DNA of 64,000 bases. Source: Bacteroidales bacterium (GTDB lineage: Bacteria; Bacteroidota; Bacteroidia; Bacteroidales; UBA932). Location of the stretch: NCBI GenBank assembly GCA_017427385.1, contig JAFRSW010000019.1, forward strand, positions 62,001 to 126,000. Direction: 5' to 3'. Shown here piece after piece: positions 51,537-59,527 of this stretch. The first letter of the stretch is position 1. Each line of letters begins with the position of its first letter. The position numbers and the translations under genes were made by a program. The notes under the pieces were generated by a model, which was given only the letters and a program-made list of their open reading frames with translations, made no database searches and had not been told where the DNA came from.

Positions 51537-51564
51537 TGTCATTCCGAACGAAGTGAAGGAATCC
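51537..51564. repeat. Short intergenic repeat before rdgB
   Basis: The 28-bp gap sequence from TGTCATTCCGAACGAAGTGA onward has the look of the 'GTCATTCCGAGCGAAGTGAGGAATC' family of dispersed bacterial repeats. It fills the whole space between the S41 stop and the rdgB ATG. Only one copy is in the window. Confidence 0.45.
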
Positions 51565-52170
51565 ATGAAACTGATTTTCGCGACTGCCAACCCCGGCAAA
51601 CTGCGCGAAGCGCGCGAGATCCTCGAACCCCATGGCTTCGAGGTGGTTTCACCGTATGACCTTGGCCTGACCAAGGAGCAGGTGGATGTTGAGGAAACGG
51701 GTAAGACTTTCGAGGAGAATGCCATAATCAAGGTACAGAACCTATGGCAGTTGACCGGCCTTCCTTGCTTCGCCGATGACAGCGGCCTCGTGGTGGATGC
51801 CCTCGGCGGCGCCCCCGGCATCTATTCTGCTCGCTATGCCTCCCTCGACGGCTCCGGCGAAGATCACAACTTCGCCTCGAACATCGACAAATTGCTTCAT
51901 AACCTGCAGGGTGTCTCGGATAGGACTGCGCGTTTTGTCTGCGTCGTGGCTCTAATACTGCCGGAGGCAGGAATAAAGACATTTAGGGGAACCTGTGAAG
52001 GCCGTATCGCGTACGAACCCGCCGGCTGCGGCGGCTTCGGCTACGACCCCGTCTTCATCGCCGACGCCTACCCCGACCGCACCCTTGCCGAAGTCGACGA
52101 AGACGCCAAGAACGCCATCTCCCACCGCGGCAACGCCCTAGCCGCCATGGTGGAAGCTCTGAATCATTAA
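51565..52170 (+). CDS. rdgB: XTP/dITP diphosphatase (RdgB/HAM1)
   Basis: The 201-residue enzyme hydrolyses non-canonical purine nucleoside triphosphates. It starts MKLIFATANPGKLREAREIL (the family's (S/T)xNxxK motif), then CFADDSGLVVDALGGAPGIYSARYA, and ends with the SHRGNALAAM motif. The start is the ATG at 51565; the longer frame overlaps the S41 gene and is not homologous. The convergent symporter gene ends 8 bp after its stop. Confidence 0.94.
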   Translation: MKLIFATANPGKLREAREILEPHGFEVVSPYDLGLTKEQVDVEETGKTFEENAIIKVQNLWQLTGLPCFADDSGLVVDALGGAPGIYSARYASLDGSGEDHNFASNIDKLLHNLQGVSDRTARFVCVVALILPEAGIKTFRGTCEGRIAYEPAGCGGFGYDPVFIADAYPDRTLAEVDEDAKNAISHRGNALAAMVEALNH

Positions 52171-52178
52171 ACGAACAA

Positions 52179-53570
52179 TTATTCCAAAATGGGAGGCTCC
52201 TCTGTGTCCACGTCGTCGAGGCGGCCGGACCAGAGATATTTTCTGGTTTCCCGCACTATCACGCCGCTGAGTAGCAGCACCGCCAGCAGGTTGGGAACGG
52301 CCATTATGGCATTCGCAACTTCCGCCAGATTCCATACCAGCGAAAGGCTTATCACAGAGCCGGCGAACACCGCAGCCACCCAGATTATCCGGTAGATTCC
52401 AACCATGATTCTGCTGCGCCGTGCATTGCGTCCGGCAAGATATTCCACCGCGCGCTCCCCGTAGTAAGACCATCCCAGGATGGTGGAGAATGCGAATGTG
52501 ACTATACCTACGGACAGTATCATAGGCCCGATGACAGGCAGTTTGGAGAAGGCCGCATGGGTGAGGGCGGCTCCGTGAGTGCTGTCGATATCCGGATGTG
52601 CAATCACGCTGCTCACCAGCACCAGACCGGTGAGCGCGCATACCACGACGGTGTCCCAGAAGGTGCCGGTAGATGAAACCTGGGCCTGACGCACGGCGTT
52701 GCGTGTTTTTGCCGCTGCAGCTACGATGGGCTCGGAACCAAGGCCTGATTCATTCGAGAACAGCCCGCGTGCAATACCGAAGCGGCATGCAAGCATGACC
52801 GTCGATCCTACGAATCCGCCTCCGGCCGCCTTTGCGGAGAAAGCGCTGGAGACGATCAACTGCAAAGACTCCCCCAGATAATGCCAGTTGAGGCCAAGCA
52901 GCACCAGGCATCCCAGCACATAGAGCACTGCCATGAACGGCACCAGGGCGGAGCAGACCCTTGCAATGCCTTTCACTCCGAAAATGATGACCAGCAGTAT
53001 CAGCCCTGCCAGAACGGCTCCGACGAGCCACTTGGACAGGCCGAAACTCTCGTCCAGGAGCAGCGATATGGAGTTTGCCTGCACCGTGTTGCCGATGCCG
53101 AAGGCGGCGAGCGCCGTGAATACCGCGAACAATACGGCCAGCCACTTGGAGTGAAGCCCACGCTCGAGTGCGAACATCGGCCCTCCAAGCATCCGTCCGT
53201 CATGAGTGCGGACGCGGTATTTAACAGCCAGAAGGGATTCGGCATACTTCGTAGACATTCCCAATACGCCGGTAATCCAGCACCAGAGCACTGCTCCCGG
53301 GCCTCCTAGCGTTACCGCAGTAGCCACGCCCACTATGTTGCCTGTGCCGATGGTGGCGGCGAGTGCGGTGGCAAGGGCTCCGAAGGCCGACACGTCGCCG
53401 CTGGCTCCATGGTCCTTGGTGAACGAAAGGCGTATGGCAGTGCCTATCTTCAGCTGAGGGAAACGCAGCCGCACGGTCATGAACAGATGCGTTCCCAGAA
53501 GCAGGATGATCATCGGCCAGCCCCAGATGAAGCCGGAAATCGTTTCCAGGATCTTGCCAAAGCCTTCCAT
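52179..53570 (-). CDS. Sodium:alanine/glycine symporter (AGCS family)
   Basis: The 463-residue protein has about 11 transmembrane helices and the AGCS signature in GALATALAATIGTGNIVGVATA, with GGPGAVLWCWITGVLGMSTKYAES and RGLFSNESGLGSEPI. It imports alanine or glycine with Na+. It starts 7 bp after the convergent-strand esterase gene ends (same strand), so it may be co-transcribed with it. Confidence 0.94.
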   Translation of the reverse strand: MEGFGKILETISGFIWGWPMIILLLGTHLFMTVRLRFPQLKIGTAIRLSFTKDHGASGDVSAFGALATALAATIGTGNIVGVATAVTLGGPGAVLWCWITGVLGMSTKYAESLLAVKYRVRTHDGRMLGGPMFALERGLHSKWLAVLFAVFTALAAFGIGNTVQANSISLLLDESFGLSKWLVGAVLAGLILLVIIFGVKGIARVCSALVPFMAVLYVLGCLVLLGLNWHYLGESLQLIVSSAFSAKAAGGGFVGSTVMLACRFGIARGLFSNESGLGSEPIVAAAAKTRNAVRQAQVSSTGTFWDTVVVCALTGLVLVSSVIAHPDIDSTHGAALTHAAFSKLPVIGPMILSVGIVTFAFSTILGWSYYGERAVEYLAGRNARRSRIMVGIYRIIWVAAVFAGSVISLSLVWNLAEVANAIMAVPNLLAVLLLSGVIVRETRKYLWSGRLDDVDTEEPPILE

Positions 53571-53577
53571 CAGCGTG

Positions 53578-55305
53578 CTATTCTTTTATGAAAGGCTGGA
53601 GGTATTCCGCTATACGCTCCATCCAGGTGTAGCTGCCGGTGCCCGGGGAGGCGGTCCGCTGGAAGCAGTGGGGGCGGAGGGCAAGGGTATGCAGTTCGCT
53701 CTGGATCCCCATCGCACGCATCTTCTCCCAGACTTTCACGGAGTTCATTGCGGGCCAGGAGTCGGCATCGCCGTGGATGAAGAGCATCGGTGCGGTGTCG
53801 AGGTCGAAAGTGAACTCGGGCACAAGCGCGTCGGAATCCTCATTTCCTCCCGGCATGTTCTTGCTCCAGTCGGAGTTGCCCTCAAGGGCATATGCGGGAT
53901 AGATGCCGATTCCCCACTGCACCTTGCAGGAGAGTTTGTCTATGTTGTCGATGGGATAGTAGCTCTTGTGGCGGGAGGATGTGACCCCCATGAGGGTGAG
54001 ATGGCCTCCGGCGGATGAGCCCATGATGCCTATGCGCTTAGGATCCAGCCCGTGGGAAGGGGCCTCGCTGCGGACCACCCTAATGGCTCGCTGAAGGTCC
54101 TGCCAGGCGGTGGTGTGCTTGGCCAGGGGTGCGGCCGGGCGGGGAGTGCGGTATTTGAGGGTTACCACGGTGATTCCCAGGGAATTGAGGTATCTGCGTA
54201 TGGGCGCAACTTCGAAGTCGTCCGGATTGTTGCCGGTATAGCTTCCTCCGGAATAGATTATCTGGATTGCATGGGTCTGCAACTGATGGGGGAAGTGCCA
54301 TTCGATGTAAGGCTCGCACTGGTTCTCCTGGCGGTCCGGCATCTTGCCTTCCGGCCAGATGGCTTCTTTCTTGTAGCCTGCGCGGTCCTCATCGGAAGGG
54401 AAGCGGTCCATAATCTTCTCTTCGGGCTTCACGGGGCCTAGGTAACCCATCTGGGTCATGAATTCCACCGCCCTCTCGAAGCCGAACGCTCCGTGGGGCT
54501 TGTTGGGATAGAGGTGGAGTTCGGCGGGAACCTTGCGTTTGCGCAACTCCCTGTAAACCAGCGTGGAACCGTTGGGGGAGTAGGGGTCCTTGCCTCCGTG
54601 GTGAAGGCTGACGGGGCAGGTGTGGCCATCGAACTTGAAGACCTTGCTTATGGTAACATCCTTGCCATATCCTTCGCGGGGTGCCGGGATGCCTTTTTCA
54701 TCGGCATCGGAAGTGACGTATGCCGGTGCATTGGCCACCGCCCAGTTGATGTGGCAGGGCACGGCATCCAGTTTATCTATAGGTTCGTATGCAGGAGTCT
54801 CCGAACTGGTGGCCAGCAGCAGGGTGAGATGCCCGCCTGCAGACATTCCTATCGCTCCTATCTTTTCGGGGTCGAAACCGCGTTTCTTGGCTTCGCTGCG
54901 GACCATGCGAACGGCCCTCTGGCCATCTTCCCAGGCAGTCTGGTAGTAGGGAATACCCTTCGGACGGGTGGTGCGGTATACGAAATTGACGCACTGCACG
55001 CCAAGCTTTGTGAACTCCTCATGCCACATCTTGATCAGCCCCACGTCGCAGCAGTTGTAGTAACCGCCGCCGGAAATCAGGATCATACACGCTCCGTTGG
55101 GGTTGGAAGGCTTTTCGAACCACTCCAGATACGGGATACGGTACTCGTCCGGGTTGAAGCCTTCCGCCTTGGAAACATCCGTCATAGCGGCAATCTGATG
55201 CGCCTGCGTGTCCGGCATCTTGCCGGCCGGCCAAATATACTCGCGTTCCCACGCACCGAGCTGCAGGGAGACGAAAATGAGGATAAGGGAGAGAATCTTT
55301 TTCAT
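53578..55305 (-). CDS. Secreted tandem-domain esterase (two BD-FAE/Aes-like alpha/beta hydrolases)
   Basis: The 575-residue protein has a signal peptide (about 1-18) and two alpha/beta-hydrolase domains that are clearly copies of each other: both begin IWPxGKMPD (about residues 25 and 315). Domain 1 has Ser in GAIGMSAGGHLTLL, Asp in HHGGKDPYS and His in NKPHGAFG; domain 2 has Ser in GIMGSSAGGHLTLM, Asp in HGDADSW and His in RPHCFQ. Both triads look complete. The family includes acetyl-xylan and other carbohydrate esterases, so it probably deacylates plant glycans, but no polysaccharidase is adjacent. TATATTTG lies 4 nt before the ATG. Confidence 0.88.
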   Translation of the reverse strand: MKKILSLILIFVSLQLGAWEREYIWPAGKMPDTQAHQIAAMTDVSKAEGFNPDEYRIPYLEWFEKPSNPNGACMILISGGGYYNCCDVGLIKMWHEEFTKLGVQCVNFVYRTTRPKGIPYYQTAWEDGQRAVRMVRSEAKKRGFDPEKIGAIGMSAGGHLTLLLATSSETPAYEPIDKLDAVPCHINWAVANAPAYVTSDADEKGIPAPREGYGKDVTISKVFKFDGHTCPVSLHHGGKDPYSPNGSTLVYRELRKRKVPAELHLYPNKPHGAFGFERAVEFMTQMGYLGPVKPEEKIMDRFPSDEDRAGYKKEAIWPEGKMPDRQENQCEPYIEWHFPHQLQTHAIQIIYSGGSYTGNNPDDFEVAPIRRYLNSLGITVVTLKYRTPRPAAPLAKHTTAWQDLQRAIRVVRSEAPSHGLDPKRIGIMGSSAGGHLTLMGVTSSRHKSYYPIDNIDKLSCKVQWGIGIYPAYALEGNSDWSKNMPGGNEDSDALVPEFTFDLDTAPMLFIHGDADSWPAMNSVKVWEKMRAMGIQSELHTLALRPHCFQRTASPGTGSYTWMERIAEYLQPFIKE

Positions 55306-55309
55306 ATTC

Positions 55310-55317
55310 CAAATATA
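55310..55317 (-). promoter_or_regulatory. -7 element of the esterase gene
   Basis: The minus strand reads TATATTTG, 4 nt before the ATG at 55305. Confidence 0.5.
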
Positions 55318-55324
55318 AACAAAT

Positions 55325-55355
55325 TTTGCGGATTGACACTTATTTAGTAACTTGC
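55325..55355 (+). promoter_or_regulatory. Possible promoter of the hypB operon
   Basis: TTTG (55325-55328), a 19-bp spacer, then TAACTTGC (55348-55355), 6 of 8 matches to TAnnTTTG. It lies 20 nt before the hypB ATG. Confidence 0.4.
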
Positions 55356-55375
55356 AGGACTAACCGACCACACTA

Positions 55376-56059
55376 ATGACCAAAAACCAAGAGGTGAAGG
55401 TGATAGAGATCAAGAAGAGCATCTTCGCCGACAATAACGCCGATGCGGACAATCTCCGCAAAGAGCTGAAGGACAAGGGAGTATTCCTCCTTAATTTGAT
55501 GTCGTCCCCCGGGAGCGGCAAAACCACCACGCTTATACGCACGCTGAATCTGATTAAAGATAAGCTGCGTGTGGCGGTGATGGAGGCGGATATCGACTCC
55601 GACGTGGATGCCGTCAAGATTAAAGAGGCCACAGGCATCGAATCCATCCAGCTCCATACCGGCGGGATGTGCCATCTCGATGCGGAAATGACCCGCCAGG
55701 GCCTGGACAACGTGCCGTTGGACAGCCTGGATCTGGTAGTATTGGAGAACGTGGGCAATCTGGTCTGCCCGGCCGAGTTCGACACCGGGAGTTGCCGCAA
55801 TGCCATGATTCTATCCGTGCCGGAAGGGCACGACAAGCCACTCAAATATCCCCTTATGTTCTCGGTCTGCGACCTTGTGCTCGTGAACAAGACCGACGTG
55901 ATGCCATACTTCGATTTCGACCTTGCAGAATGCGAGGAGTATGTGCATATGCGCAATCCCAAAGCCACCGTCATCCCCATCTGCGCCAAGACCGGCGAGG
56001 GGGTGGAGAAATTTGCCGGGTGGCTCCTGAACGAAGTGAAAAACTGGAAAGAGAACTGA
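55376..56059 (+). CDS. hypB: Hydrogenase/urease nickel incorporation GTPase HypB
   Basis: The 227-residue protein is a HypB-type SIMIBI GTPase: P-loop SSPGSGKTTT (43-52), VAVMEADIDSDVDA, the metal-site Cys99-His100 in GGMCHLDAEM, ENVGNLVCPAEFD and NKTDVMPYF. HypB uses GTP to drive nickel delivery by HypA to [NiFe]-hydrogenase large subunits. It lacks the His-rich and CxxCGC N-terminal nickel-storage motifs. It is the first gene of a five-gene operon, 3 bp before the flavoprotein gene. No hydrogenase subunit or hypCDEF gene is in the window. Confidence 0.94.
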   Translation: MTKNQEVKVIEIKKSIFADNNADADNLRKELKDKGVFLLNLMSSPGSGKTTTLIRTLNLIKDKLRVAVMEADIDSDVDAVKIKEATGIESIQLHTGGMCHLDAEMTRQGLDNVPLDSLDLVVLENVGNLVCPAEFDTGSCRNAMILSVPEGHDKPLKYPLMFSVCDLVLVNKTDVMPYFDFDLAECEEYVHMRNPKATVIPICAKTGEGVEKFAGWLLNEVKNWKEN

Positions 56060-56062
56060 TAT

Positions 56063-58891
56063 ATGCCTGAAATGTCCACCAAGTTCGTCCCCAAGCATTT
56101 TGGCGACAAGAACCCCAATCCTAAACTTATCAAGTTCGTGCGTCACGTCACCGACCGCGTTCCCGGCAAGATCAAGATGACTACGGAAGCCCCCGAATAC
56201 TGGGGCCTTGCCTGCATCTTTGAAGACGAAATGGACGCCGCCACCCGCGAAGCGTCGCTGGACCTCCTGCTGGCCATGCTTCCCGGCAGCCCCTTCAAGG
56301 TGCGCAAGCATTGGACATACGCCCAGCTGCACACGCTGAACGCTGAAAAGCATTTCACCCCGGACGATGCCAGCCTCGACGAATTGCTGGACAAACTCGC
56401 CTATTTCGGCATGCTTGAATATGACTATGGCGACAAGTACACCGACGACGGTCCCGTGCCCGGCACCACCTACAAGCGGGAAGACCGCATTTACTGGGTG
56501 CCTATGTTCGTGCCCGGCAGCGCCGAGTATACCAACATGAACACAGACCTGATGGACCGCCATCCGGAACTCGCGATGTTCTTCGAGCGTATGACCTTCC
56601 TCCCCTTGGAGAAGATCACCCCGATGGTGCCAATGGGCGGATCCGGCATCGGCATGCACGTCATCCCGGTGGAGAAGGCTATAAGCATGGAGAACCAGTC
56701 GGTCAGCATCGAGCACATCTCCTACTGGCTGAAGAAGTACGAAGGCCACATCGGCGTGGGCATCTGCTCCTGCCGCTACGGCCGCAAGAAGCTGGATGAG
56801 GGCTGTGCGGACGACTACCGCGACTGGTGCATAGGCGTTGGCGACATGGCGGACTACCTCCGTGAGACCGGCCGCGGCCACGATATTACCTACGACGAGG
56901 CGATGGCTATCCTCAAGAAGGCTGAGGATCACGGTTTCGTGCACCAGATAACCAATATTGACGGCGAGGGCAAGATCTTCGCCATCTGCAACTGCAACGT
57001 CAAGATCTGCAACGCGCTGCGCACCTCGCAGCTCTTCAATACTCCCAACCTGAGCCGCAGTGCGTATGTGGCGAAGGTGGATCCCAAGAACTGCGTGGCT
57101 TGCGGCCGATGCGTGGAGTACTGCCCGGCCGGTGCCGTCAAGCTCGGCCAGAAACTCTGCACCCAGCACGGTCCCCAGACCTATCCCAAGCAGGAACTGC
57201 CGGATGCGGTCGCATGGGGCAAGCACAAGTGGAACGAGGACTACCGGGACCGCAACCGCATCAACTGCTACCCGACCGGCACAGCACCCTGCAAGACCGC
57301 GTGCCCCGCGCACATCGCCGTGCAGGGCTACCTGAAGAAGGCCGCCGAGGGCAATTACACCGAGGCGCTCGAGCTCATCAAGCGCGAGAATCCCTTCCCG
57401 GCCGTGTGCGGACGCATCTGCAACCGCCGTTGCGAGGATGCCTGCACCCGCGGCACCATCGACAAGCCCATAGCCATCGACGCGGTGAAGAAGTTCATCG
57501 CGGAGCAGGACCTGAACGCCGAAACCCGCTTCATCCCCGAGGTGAACATATGCTCCAACGTTGAGGAGCGCTGGCCCGAGAAGATCGCCGTCATCGGCGG
57601 CGGCCCCGCGGGTCTCTCCTGTGCCTACTACCTGGCCACCATGGGATACAAACCGACCGTGTTCGAGAGGAACGCCGAGCCCGGCGGAATGCTCCGCTAC
57701 GGCATACCTTCATATAAGTTGGAGAAGGATGTGATCGCCGCTGAAATCGACGTGATGCGTGAGATAGGTGTGGATATCAGGTGCGGCGTCGAGGTGGGCA
57801 AGGACGTAACCATCGCCGGTCTGCGGGAAGAAGGATACAAGGGCTTCTACGTGGCCATCGGCTGCCAGGGCGGACGCCTGCCCGGCATTCCCGGCGAGGC
57901 TCTTCCCGGCACAACTACTGCCATCGATTTCCTGCACGATGCCAACTGCGGCAAGGTGAAGGTGAGCGGCAAGGTGGTCGTGGTTGGCGGCGGCAACGTC
58001 GCCATCGACGCGGCGCGCGTGGCAAAGCGCAGCGGTGCGTCCGAGGTGACCATGCTGTCGCTGGAGACCGAGGACATCATGCCCGCATCCCTCGAAGAGC
58101 GCACCGAGGCCCGCGAGGACGGCGTTGTTCTGAATCCGGGCTGGGGCCCGAAGGAAGTGCTGGGCGACGGCAAGGTGAGCGGAATCGTGTTCAAGAAGTG
58201 CACATCCGTGTTCAACGCAGAGCACAAGTTCGCCCCGGAATACGATGAAAATGAATTGATTACGCTGGATGCCGACATGGTAATCTTCGCCATCGGCCAG
58301 ACCGTGATACTGAAAGACCTGCTCGCCGGCACCAAGGTGGAATTCTTCCGCGGAGTGTACCCGGTGGCGGACAAACTGACCTACCAGACTGCCGAGCCCG
58401 ACATCTTCGTGGGCGGCGACTGCTTCACCGGTCCTAAGTTCGCCATTGATGCCATCGCGGCCGGAAAGGAGGCCGCCGAGAGCCTGCACCGCTACGTGCA
58501 GCACGGCCACATGACCATCGGCCGCAACAGGCGGGACTTCATCGAGCTTAACAAGCAGGATATCCTGGTCGAGAGCTACGACAACGGCTCCCGCCAGGAT
58601 CCGGGCGTGAAGCCCGCTCCTAACGCGTTCGCGGAGTACCACGGCACCCTCACCGAAGAGCAGGTGCTCAAGGAAACCGCCCGCTGCCTCAGCTGCGGCG
58701 CATCCGTGGTGGACGAGAACCGCTGCATCGGCTGCGGCATCTGCACCACCAAGTGCGGCTTCGACGCCATCCACCTCTACCGCGAGCATCCCGAGGCCAG
58801 CAAGCTGATCACCTCCGAAGACAAGTTCAGCGGCATTCTCCCGTACATGATCAAGCGCACAGGAAAGATATTGTTCAGTAAAAAGAAGTAA
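56063..58891 (+). CDS. Fe-S flavoprotein oxidoreductase, GltD-like with extra ferredoxin domains
   Basis: The 942-residue cytosolic protein has an unrecognised N-terminal part (about 1-330, with a CSCRYG and a CNCNVKIC motif), a 4Fe-4S motif CVACGRCVEYCP (Cys344-354), a GltD-type Fe-S domain (about 405-470; PCKTACPAH, VCGRICNRRCEDAC), two Rossmann folds (FAD GGGPAGL at 512-518; NAD(P) GGGNVAIDAAR near 642) and a C-terminal ferredoxin domain (CLSCG, then CIGCGICTTKCG near 889-900). It should move electrons between NAD(P)H and a low-potential partner. Lying between hypB and hypA, which overlap or nearly touch it, it may serve a nickel enzyme; partner unknown. Confidence 0.88.
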   Translation: MPEMSTKFVPKHFGDKNPNPKLIKFVRHVTDRVPGKIKMTTEAPEYWGLACIFEDEMDAATREASLDLLLAMLPGSPFKVRKHWTYAQLHTLNAEKHFTPDDASLDELLDKLAYFGMLEYDYGDKYTDDGPVPGTTYKREDRIYWVPMFVPGSAEYTNMNTDLMDRHPELAMFFERMTFLPLEKITPMVPMGGSGIGMHVIPVEKAISMENQSVSIEHISYWLKKYEGHIGVGICSCRYGRKKLDEGCADDYRDWCIGVGDMADYLRETGRGHDITYDEAMAILKKAEDHGFVHQITNIDGEGKIFAICNCNVKICNALRTSQLFNTPNLSRSAYVAKVDPKNCVACGRCVEYCPAGAVKLGQKLCTQHGPQTYPKQELPDAVAWGKHKWNEDYRDRNRINCYPTGTAPCKTACPAHIAVQGYLKKAAEGNYTEALELIKRENPFPAVCGRICNRRCEDACTRGTIDKPIAIDAVKKFIAEQDLNAETRFIPEVNICSNVEERWPEKIAVIGGGPAGLSCAYYLATMGYKPTVFERNAEPGGMLRYGIPSYKLEKDVIAAEIDVMREIGVDIRCGVEVGKDVTIAGLREEGYKGFYVAIGCQGGRLPGIPGEALPGTTTAIDFLHDANCGKVKVSGKVVVVGGGNVAIDAARVAKRSGASEVTMLSLETEDIMPASLEERTEAREDGVVLNPGWGPKEVLGDGKVSGIVFKKCTSVFNAEHKFAPEYDENELITLDADMVIFAIGQTVILKDLLAGTKVEFFRGVYPVADKLTYQTAEPDIFVGGDCFTGPKFAIDAIAAGKEAAESLHRYVQHGHMTIGRNRRDFIELNKQDILVESYDNGSRQDPGVKPAPNAFAEYHGTLTEEQVLKETARCLSCGASVVDENRCIGCGICTTKCGFDAIHLYREHPEASKLITSEDKFSGILPYMIKRTGKILFSKKK

Positions 58892-59232
58892 TGCACGAAC
58901 TGGGAATAGTATTCTACATCATCAAGGACGTCAAGAAGGCGGCCTCGGAACACGGCGTCCAGCATGTGAACGCCGTTGTGATGAACATAGGAGAAGTATC
59001 CACCATCGTGCCCGATTACCTAACCGACTGCTGGCGCTGGGCGGTTACCAAGGAGCCCATGCTGGACGGTGCCGAACTGCGCATCAACACCATCCCGGCG
59101 GTAACCCATTGCGATGCCTGCGGGAAGGAGTACGAAACCGTCCGCTACGGAAAAACCTGCCCGCACTGCGGGAGTGCCGAGACCTGGCTGCTGCGCGGTA
59201 ATGAAGTAGAAATCAAACAAATAGAAGTATGA
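58891..59232 (+). CDS. hypA: Hydrogenase maturation nickel metallochaperone HypA
   Basis: The 113-residue protein starts MHELGIV, with the nickel-binding His2 of HypA, and has the zinc site Cys74-x2-Cys77 and Cys90-x2-Cys93. It delivers nickel together with HypB. The ATG overlaps the flavoprotein stop (TAATG), and the next gene overlaps by 4 bp, so the operon is translationally coupled. Confidence 0.94.
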   Translation: MHELGIVFYIIKDVKKAASEHGVQHVNAVVMNIGEVSTIVPDYLTDCWRWAVTKEPMLDGAELRINTIPAVTHCDACGKEYETVRYGKTCPHCGSAETWLLRGNEVEIKQIEV

Positions 59233-59519
59233 GTTGTTATATTATTCCACTTGCGCAGGCTGCGCTGACCAGCGTCTGCCGCAAGGCCGGTTGGAAGACC
59301 GGATTCATCGGCCGCAACCTGGCATCTCTTGAAATGATGCTCTGGGGCGGTTCCGTCATGCTGGTCGTAGATCACGCAATCAATGGAGAACTGTTCGCCT
59401 GGACTCCGATGGAGATGCTTAAAGTCGGGGTGCCGATGAGCGTGGCCATAACCCTGGTATGGTTGGGCTACGCTATGATTAAGGAATACAGATCGAAACG
59501 TTTAGTTACTAACCAATAA
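59229..59519 (+). CDS. Small membrane protein of the hyp operon
   Basis: The 96-residue protein has two or three hydrophobic segments (about 32-52 WGGSVMLVVDHAINGELF and 65-83 VGVPMSVAITLVWLGYAM), a short N-terminus with two Cys (MSCYIIPLAQ, TSVCRKAG) and a basic C-terminus. I do not recognise the family. Coupled to hypA by a 4-bp overlap and 8 bp before the large membrane protein gene; it is probably a subunit or helper of that protein. Confidence 0.75.
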   Translation: MSCYIIPLAQAALTSVCRKAGWKTGFIGRNLASLEMMLWGGSVMLVVDHAINGELFAWTPMEMLKVGVPMSVAITLVWLGYAMIKEYRSKRLVTNQ

Positions 59520-59527
59520 TTTTTACT

